Of a stretch of 64,000 nucleotides of DNA, positions 62,561 to 64,000 are shown in pieces. The first letter of the stretch is position 1; every line of letters begins with the position of its first letter. The notes under the pieces are model-generated. The model did no database searches. It saw only the letters and a program-made list of their open reading frames with translations, and was not told where the DNA came from. This DNA comes from Pagrus major. Lineage: Eukaryota; Chordata; Actinopteri; Spariformes; Sparidae. A program made the position numbers and the translations under genes. The stretch covers positions 7,494,741 through 7,558,740 of the forward strand of contig NC_133224.1 in NCBI RefSeq assembly GCF_040436345.1. Reading direction: 5' to 3'.

Positions 62561-64000
62561 GTCCTGGACCTGGATCTGTCCACAACTGGGACACACACAC
62601 GTTTCTATACTAACATGCAACTTTCTAGATGTTGTTTACTAAACGTCAAGATATCTTTTTATTATCTGTTTTCCTAAAGGATCACAAGGAATAAATGCTA
62701 AATTCATCTGCGTGTGTCCAGCTGAAGGAATGACCAGTGAACGTATCATTGCTCATGATGACTGAACACATGAGTAATGACTTCTGCTCAGAATAAACAT
62801 CCTCTGCAGGCATCAGTTGTTCAAACAGGGCTGCAATTAATGATTTTTATTGTCGGTTATCTGCTAAATTAGATATTTGGGCTATAAAATGTCAAAGTGG
62901 TGAATTATATACCAAATATATTCAGTTTGCTGTCAAAGAGAGTAAAGAAACCGGAAAATATTCATGTTTAAGAAGCTGGAATCAGAGAATTTTGACTTTT
63001 TTCATGTAAAGAATTGCTCAAATGGATTAAGGGGAATAAAATAGTTGTTGATTAATTTAATAGTTGGCACAGCTCCAGTCCAAACTAAACTGTACTTTAA
63101 AAAGTTGTTGATTTTCTGAAAAGGTGGCAGACATTGCTCATTAGGATGCTTGTAAATTAAAAATGTCTCAGCTCTTTGACTGACGGTCACAGACGTCACT
63201 TTTGGGACTTTAAAAAAGGCTAAATGATTAATCGAAAAAGTGAAAGATGAATTGATAAATAAAAAAATCATCAGTTTCAGCTCTGATCAAACAATCAGTA
63301 CGAAGGTAGTGTAATCTTCCCGTTGCAATCAGTTACATAATGTGTTCAGAAATTAAATAGATATGCACTGAGCAGGACATTTTACAGTTGAGAAGTATTT
63401 TTTGTAAATGAGTGTAAACACCTCTGGACTCTGGTTTAGATCATCCTGTGATATTTGATGCTGTCACCTCTGAATCAGTCTCTCCTCTTTGAAAACAACA
63501 GCTCTGTCGTTGACAATGTCTCACTTTAATTGGCTTTACCGCTCACTGGCAGCTGCTGCGTCACCTTCAAGCAGAGGAGTAATCCTCTTGGAGTAATCTG
63601 AATGGGTTTTAACTATACATATACCACTCTCTCTCACACATACGCACCCCCCTTATCATTTTACATCTCGTCTAACAGCCCAAGGAGTGCGTTATGCAAT
63701 AAGGAAATGAGAAACTATTGTTTAGCTGTGGAGAGAGAGAGACAGCAAAGGGAGCTCGGAGGGAAAGCTTTGTGCAGCAGCGACTTACTTAGGAAGTCTC
63801 CAGCTACACTCCACTAAATATTTCATATCCTCGGTTCATCTTTTTAAACTCTGTTATTGAATTTAAATGTGCCTTCATGCAGTTAACTCCATCCCCCTGC
63901 TGATGTTTCCAATTTTGTGCCCTTCCTTTAGGTTTACGGCACATACTTTACTTTACTTTATCCTGTGTGCACAGGTGAATAATGAAACTGTGTTTCTGTA
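62561..64000. other. Non-coding sequence to the window end
   Basis: AT-rich. Contains the dispersed repeat at 62830-63290 and nothing else recognised. If the region at 61-62.5 kb is a promoter, this is probably its first intron. Confidence 0.6.
62830..63290. repeat. Dispersed 'GGCTGCAATTAATGATT' repeat with inverted ends
   Basis: Starts GGGCTGCAATTAATGATTTT and closes AATGATTAATCGAAAAAG, AATCATCAGTTTCAGCTCTG, in inverted sense. It belongs to the family seen near 24590-24840 and 26345-26625. No coding frame. Confidence 0.6.

Overview
The window is animal nuclear DNA, almost certainly from a teleost fish and probably a percomorph. The evidence is one multi-exon vertebrate gene with GT-AG introns, dense CA/GT microsatellites, and several interspersed repeat families that I recognise as typical of teleost genomes. 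These include short TTAA-flanked inverted-repeat elements and 'TTAGCATGCTAAC'-type repeats. No prokaryotic operon, CRISPR array or phage/viral gene was seen.

One protein-coding gene dominates: pacs1 (phosphofurin acidic cluster sorting protein 1) on the + strand. The coding region runs from the ATG at 1572 to the stop ending at 54616, in 24 exons joined by 23 introns that all have GT-AG ends. The exons encode about 905 residues once one apparent extra G in exon 22 is discounted. Intron 1 is very long (about 29.6 kb) and carries no recognised exon. Exons 2-13 are widely spaced and exons 14-21 are tightly clustered. PACS1 is a cytosolic sorting adaptor that links acidic-cluster cargo (such as furin) to AP-1/AP-3, GGA3 and casein kinase 2. 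The adaptor-binding, CK2-binding and autoregulatory acidic segments can all be read in exons 3-6.

Layout: 1-1000 is upstream flank with an old TTAA-type element. 1090-1571 is a CpG-rich promoter/5'UTR with a short upstream ORF. 1572-54616 is pacs1. A complete tRNA-Glu(CTC) gene lies antisense in intron 4. 54617 to roughly 59200 is 3'UTR/3' flank with several AATAAA signals and three mobile-element copies. 60288-60656 is another TTAA-flanked element. 60880-62560 is a second GC/CpG-rich promoter-like region with an NRF1-like motif, strong candidate splice donors on the + strand and a 59-codon minus-strand ORF. It is probably the 5' end of an unidentified neighbouring gene. 62560-64000 is repeat-bearing non-coding DNA.

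Points most worth a second look: a single-base G-run frameshift in exon 22; an exon 12 acceptor whose last 150 intronic bases are almost pure (GT)n; (CA)n/(TG)n inverted pairs able to form long hairpins in introns 7 and 1; a tandem NAGNAG acceptor at exon 11; seven forkhead-type TGTTTAC sites in intron 10; three different short element families that share TTAAAGG termini; and a K-to-R change at the equivalent of the GGA3-binding lysine.

Nothing here is a demonstrably new molecular system. The novelty candidates are regulatory and structural. All comparisons with human PACS1 are from memory of that protein; no search was run.
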